DNA from: Opisthorchis felineus
Taxonomy: Eukaryota; Platyhelminthes; Trematoda; Opisthorchiida; Opisthorchiidae
Direction: 5' to 3'
DNA length: 64,000 nt
Assembly: GCA_004794785.1 (NCBI GenBank)
Contig: SJOL01007456.1
Span: 692,715-756,714, forward strand
Shown: positions 25,240 to 37,584 of the stretch, one piece after another
Layout: every line of letters begins with the position of its first letter
How positions within the stretch are numbered: the first letter of the stretch is position 1
The notes under the pieces: model-generated
What the model saw: only the letters and a program-made list of their open reading frames with translations
The model's database searches: none
What the model was told of the DNA's origin: nothing
Program-made: the position numbers and the translations under genes

Positions 25240-26274
25240 TACAAAGCTTCGTTGTGTTAGTAAAAATATGTACGTTACAGCGCTTGACGCTACACTACCT
25301 TTCCTCAGTAAGGAAAGAGGGGTCTTGTTGTCTCTTTTTCGCTTCTGAATTCTGTCCATCAACGACCCATTGGTGTTTATTTTTAGTACAGTAAGAAAAT
25401 GTGTTTTAAACCAGCACCGCTCTATTTTTTTTGGATATGGTCGTTCGCATTTCGAGCGCCCGTAGTTACGCACCATTTATACCAACCAACCTTGCGCAGT
25501 GCAGCGTAAACGAGCCTGATTCAAATATGGCGGAGTGCACTCAGTTATCTGATTTAAACAACCATGAAAGATCCAGAAAGAAGGATTCAGGTCCAGAAAA
25601 CGTTTTGGATAAATTTGACAAGGCTAGGTGCTTCTAAGCAATGGATAAGACGATCACTAAACGGGCAGTCATGAAACGAGCATTGGGTGTGATAAACTTG
25701 AGAAGTTGAAATGGCCAAATCTGAACAAAAAAAACGGCCTCAGTAGCTGACGATAAACGTACTAACTAGGAGCCACCAGCTATTTTCTCGGATCAGTACC
25801 CGGGCATATATTGCTGCCTGGGATCCAGCAAAACGTCGAACGCGTGACAACGAAGCGTGCACACCTCGTCTTCCTGCTCCGCGTCCGTGAACACAGTCAC
25901 CGTAGCATAAAATCTCACGGAAGGCTTCGCTTGGAATTGGGTGAATGAGACAGCTAGCTGAGTCAACGTTCATTTTACTGAGCTGAAAAATGTTAGTTTG
26001 TCTGTACTATCATAGGCATATCCTGAGTGAGGCATGCCAAATGTAACATTATTTTATATCGGACAGAAACGATATTCATCTCTGCATCAGATTCATAGCG
26101 TCATCAAAGCCCTTGAAAATGACTCTTTTTGATAAGCCGATTCGAGCAAATCCAGTGCAGCTCTCAAACACGACGAAAAGGTATGTGAGGAGATCAAACA
26201 AACCGAAATCGCAGGATAGCCGCTTCACGATTCGACTGGTTGAGGTGGAATGTAATGTGTGCTCAGAATAACAC
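25240..26274. other. No gene recognised
   Basis: Short frames only on both strands. Confidence 0.5.
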
Positions 26275-26430
26275 GCGGTAATTGAGCGTTCATCACAATA
26301 TAGTGAGTCAGTTCGATGGGAACTCGGAGACTAGGCCTACCTGATGAACCCCAAGGATGGCAAAACCGATGGTGGTCTGCCTAGATTTTCTCCCAGCCAT
26401 ATAAGTAGCAGTGAAACACGTGGTACTTTA
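26275..26430 (+). repeat. Hammerhead-repeat fragment, sense, with ribozyme relic
   Basis: Sense order: TTCGATGGGAACTCGGAGAC, GCCTAC (26335-26340) immediately followed by CTGATGA (26341-26347), a diverged stem II, AAAACC in place of GAAACC, and CAGCCATATAAGTAG. The 5' half of the hammerhead core is intact; the GAAA strand is mutated, so cleavage is unlikely. Confidence 0.75.
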
Positions 26431-27185
26431 GCATCATAGATGTTTTACTGCACATGTTTCCATGACTGTGATGTCTACTAAGACGTTTATCGTGTTGCTA
26501 TGACGTTATCTAAGTCAAGTTGGAGCTGCCAGCCCAAATAGATTACGAATGGCCTTCAAGGTCACAACGAACGCACTTGGACGTGTCGCTATCAGAGCCA
26601 GACACCGCATTCTGGAAGACTAGACAGCTACCGATTTTTTCTCCTGTCTACAGAACATGGAAATTTCCTTTCTGAATTCTGTTTACTCCCTGTTGCGTGT
26701 CTTGACTTTTGTTTGTCTGAGGTAGATATGAGTATGAAGCAGCGTGTATGACTCCTGATGATCGAATGAAACGCTGAATAAAAAAAATGACTAGTTTAGT
26801 CCAGATAACTGAATGAATCATTAAAATTTGGAGACTGATTAGTGTGCTACAGTGCGCTTCCAGTGTCAGCAAACAGTGTGGCTTTCTCAGCACTTTTGAA
26901 CAGCGATGGAAACCAGGAGAAGTTTGTTGATTAAGGATAATTTAAACATGTTATTCCCGGTGCCAGTCCGATGCTTTTGTTGGACTTGTAGCTGTTGTCA
27001 TGACCAATTAAAAATGGTATTGATACGCAAGGACACTGTTACTGCTGTCTTGGCAGTGGTGAGTGCTATGTGTTCTGTGGTTGTTCTGTGATTGTGGGCT
27101 GGATATAAAAAATCCTGCATACGGTGAAACTTCTCACTACAACTGTTCATCTGTGTCACCCTTCTGATGCTAGGTTGCCATGCAA
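26431..27185. other. No gene recognised; weak exon-like segment near 26992-27058
   Basis: A TTTTGTTGGACTTGTAG acceptor-like string followed by 67 open bases and GTGAGT could be a small exon. It is too short to support. Nothing else is seen. Confidence 0.4.
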
Positions 27186-27300
27186 CCCCAAGGGGATACT
27201 GCCAAGTTGCCTGATCCTACGTAGGAGAAATGGAGAAGCCAGGGTTGGGTTCGAACCTTCCGATCACTAATTTCACACTGAAATGTCGTGAGCTCAACTC
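27186..27300 (-). repeat. tRNA-related SINE, partial
   Basis: On the minus strand the B-box-like GGTTCGAACCCAACC is followed by the TCTCC..CTACGTAGGATCAGGC region and AACTTGGCAGTATCCCCTTG, as in the copy at 57641-57821. The A box (near 27290) is degenerate. Confidence 0.7.
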
Positions 27301-28429
27301 TTCACTAAGGGGCTGATCGATAGTGGAAGTCCCGTGCTCTGGGAATTTCTTCGCTAATCCCCATCCGATTACGATTGGAATTTCTGTAGACCCGAAGAAA
27401 ACCTTTCGGACCTGAACGAGGGACAATGTGTACCGCCTCCTCCACATGGAATAACTCCTCTTCTTGTACTGAAAGACTTCTTATATCCAAGGTCGGATAA
27501 ATAGATAGGTGAAGGCAATTTGGTTTAAAGATTAGTCCCTGTGAGTGATCACTGCCTGGTCCAGAAACGATGTGGAAAAGCTCACGATTGATTGGCTGAT
27601 GACGAAAAATGTTAAAGTTGTCCAATGCCTAGCTATTGGTTATGTCATGACAAATCCAACTATCACTTGCGCACGGAATGGTATGAAAGCTCATTTGGAG
27701 ACTTTGTTGTTGTTTCGTTTCTTCAGTCTAGTATTCCTTTGGGTTGCCGATCGAAGACGGGTTTCCTCAAATGTTATTGCAATCAGTAGAAATACATCAT
27801 TATTGTGGACAGGGAAAAAGACGTATGGAGCCATTCCAAGTGACTGGGATGCTTCCCAAAACGTGGTAGCATTCCATTTAACCGATGGCATCTGGGTGAA
27901 CTGGGGACTTTGGCCTTCTGGAAGGAACCATCAAATCCGACGATCTTGACTCGCATTTTTAGCTAAGCTGAATGAATGAAGCTAGTGATTTTGTGCGGCA
28001 ACGCATGTATCACCTTGTTCTATACTTGTCACACGCTGAAGAACACATGGTGATAATCTTGCGGTGGTTTATTTTACTCGTCATTTCCAAAGTCAACAAA
28101 CCTCCAGTAGACGCCAGCGATGTGGACATCATGAGAGAGGAGTTCGTTCTCAAGTGGTCAGAATTCATAGGTTTTTTATGAAAATAAAATTTCCGGTACT
28201 GTGGAAAAAAGTCGTCTCTCTGCATGCTCAGTTTCGATGGCCTTAATTCACTGCATGCTGCTAGCGCAAAAGCACACTATCACCATCATCATCATCCAGT
28301 ATTCTTCGAGAATCTCATCCAACAGTCACATGAGGGACCAATTAATGAGACTGGCAGTTATCAACTGCAAAGCCATCAAACAGAGCATTGACGAAACACT
28401 GTGAACTCCAATACACATATGCGAGATGG
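27301..28429. other. No gene recognised; possible exon-like 28099-28168
   Basis: Between about 28099 and 28168 (plus strand) an acceptor-like TTTACTCGTCATTTCCAAAG precedes an open stretch reading VNKPPVDASDVDIMREEF and onward, but the following donor (GTTTTT) is poor. A short CAT tract lies near 28281-28297. Confidence 0.4.
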
Positions 28430-28535
28430 GGCAGCGTCCGAAGTAGCTCATTTGGTGGCGCACTCTCTGAGCAAGTAAGCAACCGCAAGTTCGAGTCCAA
28501 TCCAAGGACTCTGTCAATTCGTTTGCATTGTATTT
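28430..28535 (+). repeat. tRNA-like SINE head or tRNA pseudogene
   Basis: An A-box-like TAGCTCATTTGGTGG and a B-box-like AAGTTCGAGTCCAA are about 45 bp apart, the spacing of a tRNA gene, and the flanks can form a weak acceptor-like pairing (GTCCGAA with CAAGGACT). No clean cloverleaf with an anticodon loop is apparent, so I call it a SINE head or relic rather than a functional tRNA. Confidence 0.5.
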
Positions 28536-28654
28536 CCAAGTCCCTGTCTCTTCTACATCGCTTTTTTGCTAAATATGGAATAGCTCCGGTAAGGGCGACA
28601 TTCTTCAGCTGAGTCTCGGTTGACGAAGTATTTTTTCTCGACATAACATCAAAT

Positions 28655-28780
28655 ACAAGGTTACTAAAAAACTCTTCAACAGCCCACGATCAGTTTTTTG
28701 TCCCTCTTGGGTAGGCGTTGATCCCGTCTCCACTCAAATTATGCTCTCATATGAATACCAAATTTCGTGCAGATGGTGGA
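28655..28780 (-). repeat. Hammerhead-repeat fragment, antisense, decayed
   Basis: Antisense order: AAGGTTACTAAAAAACTCTT, CAACAGCCCACGATC (stem I 3' strand and cleavage region), CCCTCTTGGGTAGGCG, then ACCAAATTTCGTGCAG. On the minus strand GCCUAC and GUGGGC can still pair, but both catalytic strands between them are lost. Confidence 0.7.
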
Positions 28781-30075
28781 GACAACAGCAACCAACTGTA
28801 GGAGTGACGGAAATCGTGAAGTATCTCGGCCTGAATGGAGTATAAGGTGTAGATCTAATGTGTATGTGGACAGTGATTGTGAATCACGCCGGGTGAAGCG
28901 GGTGGTAAGCGATTTTCAATCGAGAGGAGTAATTAAAATGAGTGAACTAGATCTATTGTAGAAATCCAAACCCGAAAGTCTCACGCAACCCCTTTTTTCA
29001 TTCAGGAGGAGTCTTCAATCCAAGTGATGCGAGCCAGACCCAACAACACCCAATCCTAGTTCGTCTAAGATAGCCCCCCCCCCGCATTCCACCGGTGTAG
29101 CCCTTCTTCATCCACACCAACTGATAAACAGGATCAAAATGCAAGAAGAATCTCCACCGACACCTCATGCAGATCAAGCTTGTTTTCAATAGGATATCTT
29201 GCTTATTCTATCTCCGTTTGCTTGTAACCTAGTTACTTGAACTGACGCAACATTTGTGGCAAAGGCGAAACGTTAAAAGGGATTGGTTTTCAACCTTTAA
29301 AAAAAAGTAAACAGTTTTATCAACAGTGCTTTAACAACAAAAGTTCATCGGTGCAAATGCATGCCCTTGTAGAAGAAGTGTTTCAGAAGAATCAACGTTG
29401 CACTACCTGTTGGCTGTCCCATACCCTATCGATCGCCCTGTTTTCACCGTTTAGTGGGTACATGTGCACTCACGCTCGGATGATTGTACTGGTGAGCAAA
29501 CCACACCCTGTGAATATGATCGTGATTTGGTACAGCAAGGTGGCGCAGACAAAATTAGTAGACATACTGTGAGTGACCGGGTGACCGATGACAGCTTGTG
29601 GATCGTGCTTGAGCAAACGCTACAAGGGCGTACTGTGCGCGAAAAAACGATGAATCGCCGATCACTGGAGGGAATTATTAGATCAATGTTTTAGTGTTTG
29701 AATTCTGTTTGGTGCTTCAGCTGTATCGACCGGACATTCGAAAGTCACGCTGAAAAGCCATCTTGACGCATAGCTTACTCGAGTGACTAGGTTTACTGAA
29801 TGCAGGCCCGTGAACTAAAAAGACTTCAATCATGAAACACCAAGGCAGCTGACTGACGGTGTCCATCTGGCATTGAGATAATTTCCCCGCCGACCAAAGG
29901 TGAACGTGTTGTTCTGCAACTAACCGTTGTCCAAAACTTTTGACCTCGTGTGAGTGCGATGACAATCGATGTGCTTTTCAGCTACATTGTAATCCCGCGT
30001 TCCTACTTGTCGAAACCCATGCATCCGGGAATCGGCCCAACCAACCACTCTCTGAACCACACTACTTTTCTTTAG
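28781..30075. other. No gene recognised
   Basis: Short frames only. A run of C lies near 29074-29083. Confidence 0.5.
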
Positions 30076-30172
30076 TGGCCTGAGATTGGTATGCGGTCTG
30101 TTTGATGCCCTACCTAATACATGTCCGTCAGAACTTCAGGGTGACAACACGAAACCTGCTCCAACAGTGGCG
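30076..30172 (+). CDS. Candidate internal coding exon, unknown gene
   Basis: The stretch is bounded by a pyrimidine-rich acceptor (CACTACTTTTCTTTAG) and a strong donor (GCG/GTGAGTAAG). One frame is open across all 97 bases and reads 32 residues beginning GLRLVCGLFDALPNTCPSEL. The exon would start with the last base of a split codon and end on a codon boundary. No partner exon is identified and no family is recognised. The frame is short enough to be chance. Confidence 0.3.
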
Positions 30173-31074
30173 GTGAGTAAGTCATGCGTTGGACGAATAC
30201 TGACGGTGCAAGCGGTTTTATTACTTATCTATCACGTCATACTCCATCAGGATCAAAAAATCGTCAGCTTCGACGTGTTGACGGAATATGGAAAGAAGGT
30301 CGTGAAGGTCCAGAAATGAATTTCTGAAGTCTCTGAGATGATACGAGTATCATCGGAGGGGCATGGTAGCAACAGAAACGAGCGGGGTGTAGATCGCTTA
30401 GAAAATAGTACAGACAGGTTGCAATTTGGCCTTCTTTACACTGGGAATCCATCTAACTTGGGTCCAAATTTATCGACTTTACTTCCGGAGCGTTCACCAT
30501 ATGTGGTTTTTCTCCTGCTGACGCTCACTCATACCACTTGACCCACTTTGCTGTTTTCAAGTTAATTTTTTCTTCAAGGTTACTGTATCTCGTTTGTAGT
30601 TTGATGAAATTTGGGAATTTTCAGTTGATATTTCGTCCAGAAAGTGAAGCCAATCTATACTGAAAAGACGAGAAGCACCGTACAACTGTTTTATTCCTAC
30701 TGGGAATCATCAGCAGTGCACGTCTCACGAAACTCTACGAAGTTTCTAATCCGGTCAGTAGTTTGAACACGAACGGATGGCTGATCAGCAGTGTGGTCGG
30801 CTCTCACTTAGACAGGATATGGCACATCCTACAATCACGGAATCCACATCACGTGGTCGTGTGTTGATTGGCTGTGTGAGTGACAGCTTCTCAGATGGAA
30901 GTTTAACTCGTCGCGTGAATTATTCTCCTTTGTGTGTTTTGAATTTCACCTTTCATATTCCAGTGAAGTGTCAAAACAGACTATCTCTTATCTGGCAAAG
31001 TCGATCACGCGATGGCGATATTAATAGCAATTATATGGGCGGATTCCAGTAGCTACCCTGTGATCCAAAGTCCA
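30173..31074. other. No gene recognised
   Basis: Short frames only. Confidence 0.45.
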
Positions 31075-31300
31075 TATCTAGTAGAAACGATCATGTGTCC
31101 GCACGGCGATCGTGATTATGCACAAACTACTTTAGACAGAACGTCAGAGGTGTTTTCCTGTCTTGACATGTGTTGTGCACCTGCCAAGTACAAGGTCTTA
31201 TTTCAGGATTTCCCACCCCTACAGCCCTTTAAGATTCCAGCACGGACACTCTTAAGTCCGGTTCTCCAATATGCTCAGTACGATGTTGCCACAGATGCAT
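31075..31300 (+). pseudogene. Non-LTR retrotransposon (LINE) reverse transcriptase fragment
   Basis: The plus-strand frame contains MCPHGDRDYAQTTLDRTSEV followed within about ten residues by CCAPAKYKVLFQDF. This is the pattern just after the catalytic YADD motif in fluke LINE reverse transcriptases: a helix with AQ.TLDR..EV, then a MxFAPxKCKVLxQD strand. The YADD itself is not preserved and the downstream YLGS region is not readable. It is a truncated, inactive remnant without endonuclease or 5' part. Clade not assigned. Confidence 0.65.
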
Positions 31301-31799
31301 AAACAGCTGGTTTTGGTTTTCCAGCGAATAACCCATGCTTTCATTTCACGGCAACCTACTAATGGGGTTAACCTTGAAACACGGCGGCAGTGTGACAACA
31401 CAGCTTGTCGTTTCGAAAAAGTTTCCACCACATTTTTAATGTAAATCACTTAGTAGGTTGAAACCCTTTCTTCAACCATTATGAAATCTACGACAGCAGA
31501 ACACAGTGAGTCATGTTTCGTGGTGCTTTTTGTATACTACGTTCATTCACATACCGATATGTCAACTGACCAAAAGCATGAATGGACATTGATCACCTTT
31601 TATTCAAGTCTGCCATAGTGCGTTTGTTCGGGTATCATTCACTTGTTTCGCGAATCAAGGTAAACCTTAGGTAGCACGCTCACCCACACTAAACGACTCA
31701 CCCCCGGTGCAAGTGAGTGAATAACCGAATAACAGTGACCGGTTTAATGCGAGCACAGTTATGGGGTGAAGACAGAAATTAACCTAACCAATTCTAAAC
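31301..31799. other. No gene recognised
   Basis: Nothing supported. Confidence 0.45.
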
Positions 31800-31950
31800 G
31801 TAATACACTACTCATAAGGTTGCTGAAAATCCTTCGACAGCCCACGACCGGTTTCGCCCTTCTTGGGGCTCATCATAAACGAAAGATTCAGCTGGGTTCC
31901 AGGTGAGTCTCCCGAAAAACCAAATTTGTTTGCAAATGAGTGTATTTCGC
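31800..31950. repeat. Hammerhead repeat, compact fold-back copy
   Basis: The left antisense arm starts AATACACTACTCATAAGG and runs to the ribozyme; at about 31871-31876 it joins the sense arm (CATCATAAACG, AGATTCAGCTGGGTTCCAGG, TTTGCAAATGAGTGTATTTC). The junction bases CATCA are shared by both arms. The outer ends AATACACT..CAT and ATG..AGTGTATT are short inverted repeats. At about 150 bp it is the smallest complete-looking fold-back here. Confidence 0.85.
31840..31875 (-). ncRNA. Hammerhead ribozyme truncated at its core
   Basis: On the minus strand UGAUGA, stem II (GCCC..GGGC), GAAA, ACCGGU, the GUC triplet and GUGGGC are all present. The base before UGAUGA is A rather than C3, and the 5' strand of stem I is absent because the fold-back junction falls there. 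It cannot form a normal stem I in cis. Confidence 0.7.
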
Positions 31951-34900
31951 TTACCAATTCTAGCTATGAGGAGGGGAATGACAGTATCAGAAAGGTAGAA
32001 TAAAATCCAAATATTCTTAGAACTACGGTTCAAAACTCCCAATCCCGGTTTATACCGGCCACACTTTTTCATTTCATGCATACGGAACAGTTGAATAAAC
32101 GAAACTTTATCATTCACAGTGGAATTGGAAATAAGGATTTTACTATCCAGCAAGCCCAAGGTATCTGATGGTAGGTATGCGTTGGTCGCACAACAGCATT
32201 TCTACCCTTTCCCGATAAGTGAAATCTGTGTGCCACATGGACACTGATGGTTAGATGCATCGCTCCGGAGACACCAAACACTGAATTTGATTTCATTTGA
32301 CTTTCAGGCATTTCGACAAGCCCACTAATCCTAAATGAGTGGTGTCTCGTAAGCCTACAGGTTTTTTTTACCGGCCTAGTTAACGTAGTTCACCCATCGA
32401 AAAATCACAAACGGCCGATGGTATTGATCTACCACTCTGCAGTGTAATACTGCTCACGTGCTAAAGCACCGAGCGCTCGCTCGCTAGAGCTTCGTTCAAC
32501 TACCACAACCACCACACAATCCTGATTGATCAACCGAACCACGGACCCCTCAGGCTACTTGATTAGCCCACCAACGCGATCAACCAATCTGGGCACATAT
32601 ACACCTATCTGGTGGAGTACACAATAGCCTGTTGGGATAAGCCCCAGATACTGTGCGAGACAGCCGTTCTTCACGTTACAGGATCCGAAAACCAGAAACG
32701 ACCGTCCGAATCGATTTAGTTCTTTTATCACACACTGTTTTCTGAAGTCGTGTCAGCTGTCTCCTCAGAACCACATAAATAAATCGATTGCCGGGCTGAT
32801 GAAATCAGATGTCATGATGGTGAAATCGGCGTTCACCCTAGCAGCTGTCTAGGTGAAGGTCAGTGAGCTGACCTCAGGCAGAATAACCTAGATGGACGTG
32901 GTCGGGTTATCAATTAACATATGTCTTACGAGGTGGGGTGAACAGTCAACATAACTGTGGTGATCGAAGGGCACGACAAAACACGCGCGACCACAGCTGT
33001 AGCCATCAACTTGCCGTTCCTTGTGTCTTTTCTCACAGGCTATCATGCCCCAGGTCAGAAAGAAAGGCTAACTTTTGATCGTGTATCCTTTGAACAGTGA
33101 GTTTACTGAAACGCTCGCAGTCGACTCTAACACATGCGAGGTATTTTCCATGAAGTTTTTAGGCGACAGTCTTCCCCTTTCGCATACCGCTCCATTCAAG
33201 CCTTTCTACTCGTTCAAAACTCAACCTTTAACTTGTACACCACTTGTATGTTAAGGAACAGTGTACAATCACTGCACGTGCTTTGACAAATCGGAGCCCC
33301 AAATATCACCTCCTCCGTTAAACCTACTGGGTTCATCCTCAAACTTTATGTGTTTTCCTATTAACCGTTAACTGTTTTTCCCTCATGTATCGCGGTAAGT
33401 TCACCCTATGAGCTCTTGAAGCCATTCATTTAAAAGTATGCGCTTCGCTTTGTTCTGTAAATGGTCTAAAGTCCTCCGAGAAACCTGATCATGAGGTCCT
33501 AGCCTTCCAAGAATCTTGCGGTGACTTCAAACGCTTCTTCCAGTGGTTTGTACTGAGGTGGTCGCGGAATCCTTCAGTATTTCACTGTCTTCCTAATTTT
33601 AGCAATAAATCATTCCACAGACAGGAGTCGTTCTGTTTCATTTGCCATTTTGAGGGCAACGGATTTCCCATGTTTCATTAAATCCGAACAAGCTGTTTTA
33701 AGAATGTTGGCTGAACACCAAGGAAACCCATTGGGTGATCGTCACAGCGCATATGGAATTCCCTCCCTTTCACACAACCATTGTCCAGTTCAGTTTTACA
33801 GAATCCGACTCTAGCTTTAAGCCGATGCTGACTTTGAGGAACTTTAGCTTCCTATATCTGTAGTTTGCTGTAATCGTTTATACCAGCACAATGTGGTTAG
33901 AGGAAGGTAATTGTATATGATCGTGTGTTATAGCCAGGCTGGTGGTTGGTGACTTGGGACGCGTCTGTAACAAATCCTGGTCCAATATTATGAGTGGTTG
34001 CCAAAACCGTGAGCACATATCCACGGGGTACTATCACCCACATCAATTTCTCCAGTTTACTGACTTATGGCACTATATCTTCGACGTGGCGGACCATGGT
34101 GTAATCTTGCCACTTCAGAAGAATAAAAACGGTTTGTGTATGTGAGAAGGGAGTGATCCTGAACTCCGATTCACCGTGGTTCCTTACGGTCAGACTTCAA
34201 AGTTCAGTTAGGTGTCGTCGGCCCAAAATGTGTCACGACGTTCGCGGGGAGAAGGAAACTCTCGCTCATCCGACTGTTCCGTCTTGGCTCATAAGCTCTT
34301 CAGGGCTTGTTCTAGGGCTTCTAATCTGCAATGTGAAGGATTGGGGTCTGCCAAACTGGACCGGGTGTCATCAGAATCAGGAGTGACAGGACGAACTTCA
34401 GTAATCGTGCCAAAAGAACCGAACTGATCTCCAGCCCGACCGGTTCGACCTTACTCACTTTATTCAAGCAGAACAAACAAATGAGAAGTCAAGTTTCGGA
34501 GTGACGTTCCACCGACCGCATTCACAATGTGGACGATGGACTTGACAAGGCTGTACATTGAGGTTTACAATGCATCACCTCTTTCGGAAGCCTTCAGGCT
34601 CCGGTACGATGCTGCTTCAACGAATGCCGATTTGATGTATCATCTCCATTCGGTCTCCTAACTAATGGCGTGGCTTGTCCGTGGATAGTTCAGGGCAACA
34701 ACACGTTTGATCCGACAAGAAAGCCCTGAGTGGGTAACTTCGTGATCACATGGTGAATTTGCGGTAGGTTTATTTCCTCTTTTTGTTTCGTCATACACAC
34801 TCATGGTCATAGATGGTCAACTTCGACAAGGTAACAGAATTCAGAAAGCCAGTAGGTCAAACAATGGACTGACGAGACAATGAAAGTGTCTTTAGGAGTG

Positions 34901-36177
34901 CAAGGAACTGAGTCGTATAAAGAAGGATGACCTCAACAAAAAACAGCCAGAGGGAGAACGTTCAAGGCAGACTAAGGATGCTGCGATTCGTTAACATTTG
35001 TCCTACTCTCTCCGGTCACAGTTCAAATCGCAATCTTGAGTAAGGATGAAATCTGTCACACACTGGTCGTCGGACTGACCTGGTTAAGCTATTCCGAATC
35101 TTGCTATGCAACACGAGATTTTAGTGATATGCAAAGAGCTGTTGATCAAATTAAACCAGCCACGACCATGTGCACAAAAAACTGTTGGTTACCCTGGAAT
35201 TGATCAGATGACCGGCACAAATCAACCAGCGTCTGTTAAACACCCTTCTTAGTCTTTAATTTATGCTACTCGCATGTTTTACATTTGCCACTGTAGAGAG
35301 TGAAAGCAATGTTGACATACCGAAACACATCAGTTCTAGTGAGATGGATGAAGGGGACACAAAGTTCCCTTTTGAGAACAGCTCTGTTTTGAACCTCTAA
35401 CTCAACGTTTTCAGTTAGTTTTCAAGTTAGTTCTTTTTTTCGTTACGACCCACCTTTCCCCCTAATCACTACTCACTTTTTCAAGATTTTCGTGCTCAAT
35501 TTCATGGCTTTGGAAACTCTTATTTTTTACCTTTAGCTTTCCACACCTCACTGGTCTGTCCGCGCACTGCGCGATCAACGTCAGCTATGAAACCGGTATA
35601 ACACAACAATACAACTCTCTCCCAGTCGTTATCTAAGGGGGATTTCGCGTTGCTGCCCCATAAGCCCCACCCAACAGACAGATGGGTTATATACGTGGAT
35701 AAACCAAACTGTTTTCATTTTAGTCTACTGAGTATACCGTCACTATCTATCACCAATTAGCGTATTTCGGAAAAAGGTCAGCACCAAACCGTTTGCTCCG
35801 TTCAGACTAAACTGCGTGATTGCCTCCAAAGTTACGTAACCAACATACGAACAATATATCTCTTATGTACAAATTAGTTTTTTTTGGTGGATTCAGTAAT
35901 GATATTCAGTTGTCTTGGAACAGCCGCCTGGAATCGACCTCAAAATCGGTTGCTAATGCATCTGATTTCCTCAGATCAAACTTAGACTGAAGGTTTCGTG
36001 GCATGCTATCGGTTCCATTTAGAGTACGTTGGTATCAGTCAACTCTATCCAAGCACTGCTACTCGCAATTCACGTCCGTTAAGCTCGCCTTCTCCCAAAC
36101 TTTCAATCATTCTGCTCACTGGCGAGGAAATCGAAGTTGTTGGTGATGTTTCGGAAAATATACGTAGTTCGGGTGTG
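31951..36177. other. No gene or repeat recognised
   Basis: More than 4 kb with only short frames (longest about 77 codons near 34153) and no recognised repeat. It is likely intron or intergenic DNA. Confidence 0.5.
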
Positions 36178-36372
36178 CTTCCTGGTTGTTAGTCTGTTCG
36201 CTGAGCTTGGCGGTTGGACTGCAAACGGTTCGTCACCAGTCGAGGTGACATGCACACCCAGACGCACCCAAACCCTCACTGACGATGTCAACTCGGTTGG
36301 CGAATAAACGTTTGTGATGTAATTGCGAGGCTCGGCGAACAGAAAAACAACCAAGACTCACAGTTGTCTGAG
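36178..36372. repeat. Penelope-like termini, inverted pair
   Basis: The left arm TGTTCGCTGAGCTTGGCGG..CTGCAAACGGTTCGTCACC..GAGGTGACAT is followed, after about 40 bp, by its diverged reverse complement GATGTCAACTCGGTTGGCG..AAACGTTTGTGATG..GAGGCTCGGCGAACAG. The arms match the ends of the element at 50.4-51.6 kb. No protein sequence lies between them, so this is a solo fold-back derivative. Confidence 0.7.
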
Positions 36373-37584
36373 CCAGGTCGCAGTCAATTCAGCTGTCGTA
36401 TGCTCGGTTATCTCTCGAGTGTGAACCCCCACACAACTGCAAATACATCACATGTACTTTTGAGCGCAACATAAAAGTTGAAAAGCCAAAGGACGGAAAT
36501 CGAAAGTGACGAAAACTGTTTATTAACAAAGCTGCAGGCTGGAGCATATCCCCAAACAGAAGTGAAAACACAGCTATGGATCAGCTGGAATAAGCAAGGA
36601 GGTCATCATTTTGATGCATGCGACAATCGTTCCAAGTTGAGCTTCACTAAAACGACAGATGAGTTATTGAAAAAAGTCTAGCTAAAGACCCTGCAGAGGT
36701 CAGCGATGGAGCGGACGAGGTCGACTGAAAACGAGGCTCAGTGTGGTCTGGAGTGATATGGGAGGTCTTGATCTTCAATCTGTCTATGGTGTCCATCGAT
36801 GGAAACAAACTGGGTTCTAATACTTGCGCAGCTCATGGGTAGATGTAATTGGGGACACTCACGGTGCCCGCTCATTCCCTCGTAGGGGTTTAGTACGGTA
36901 AAATATACAGAGTAAACACTTATGACAAAAAGCACATCGATATCTGTAAAAAGACACGTAAGTACGGATAAGGCCACATGATTAGTTCACTTTTCCGTAT
37001 CCTCTGTTAATAAGCATTGGTTCTCAGGTTCGTTTAGCAGCGTATCCCTGACCGAAATGGTAGAAGAACTTTCTCATCCATCGATACTACTTTGGAAAGA
37101 CCCTACTTCACTGTGTGCTAAAACTGTAAAGTTTTATTTCCAAAACATCGGCTAAAGACAGACCGAGGGTGTAGCCATGTCGAGCCATCCGGGACTGATT
37201 GTGGTAGACGTTTTTATGACCTGCATATGAATTCACAACGTTTCACTTTATAACAGGTAGTTGGAGCTTATTCTGTTTTTTTTTTACAGCAGACTGAGTG
37301 AAAACTGAGGACTTGCTTTCGATTGTCCACTCACTGCATCTCAAAATCTCTTTCATTCGTGAACAACCGATCCCCATTTCCAAATATTTTTTGGGTAGAA
37401 ACTCCGATAAGACAATGCCGGGGTCGGTTTAACCGAATCCTAACTAAACTGGGTTGTATATAAACTTCAACAGTTTTTGTTCAGTACGATACGGGAGATT
37501 GCTTGTTCACACCTCGCTCCACGAGGCAAGACAACTCTGGACTCAAGAGAAACTGGATGATCTCGTCTCGTAGAGTGACAAACG
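36373..37584. other. No gene recognised
   Basis: Short frames only (for example 36478-36681, plus strand). A T run lies near 37278-37286. Confidence 0.5.

Noticed and set aside
28430..28535. Functional tRNA gene
   Set aside because: A and B boxes are present but no convincing cloverleaf, anticodon loop or paired acceptor stem could be drawn; treated as a SINE head.
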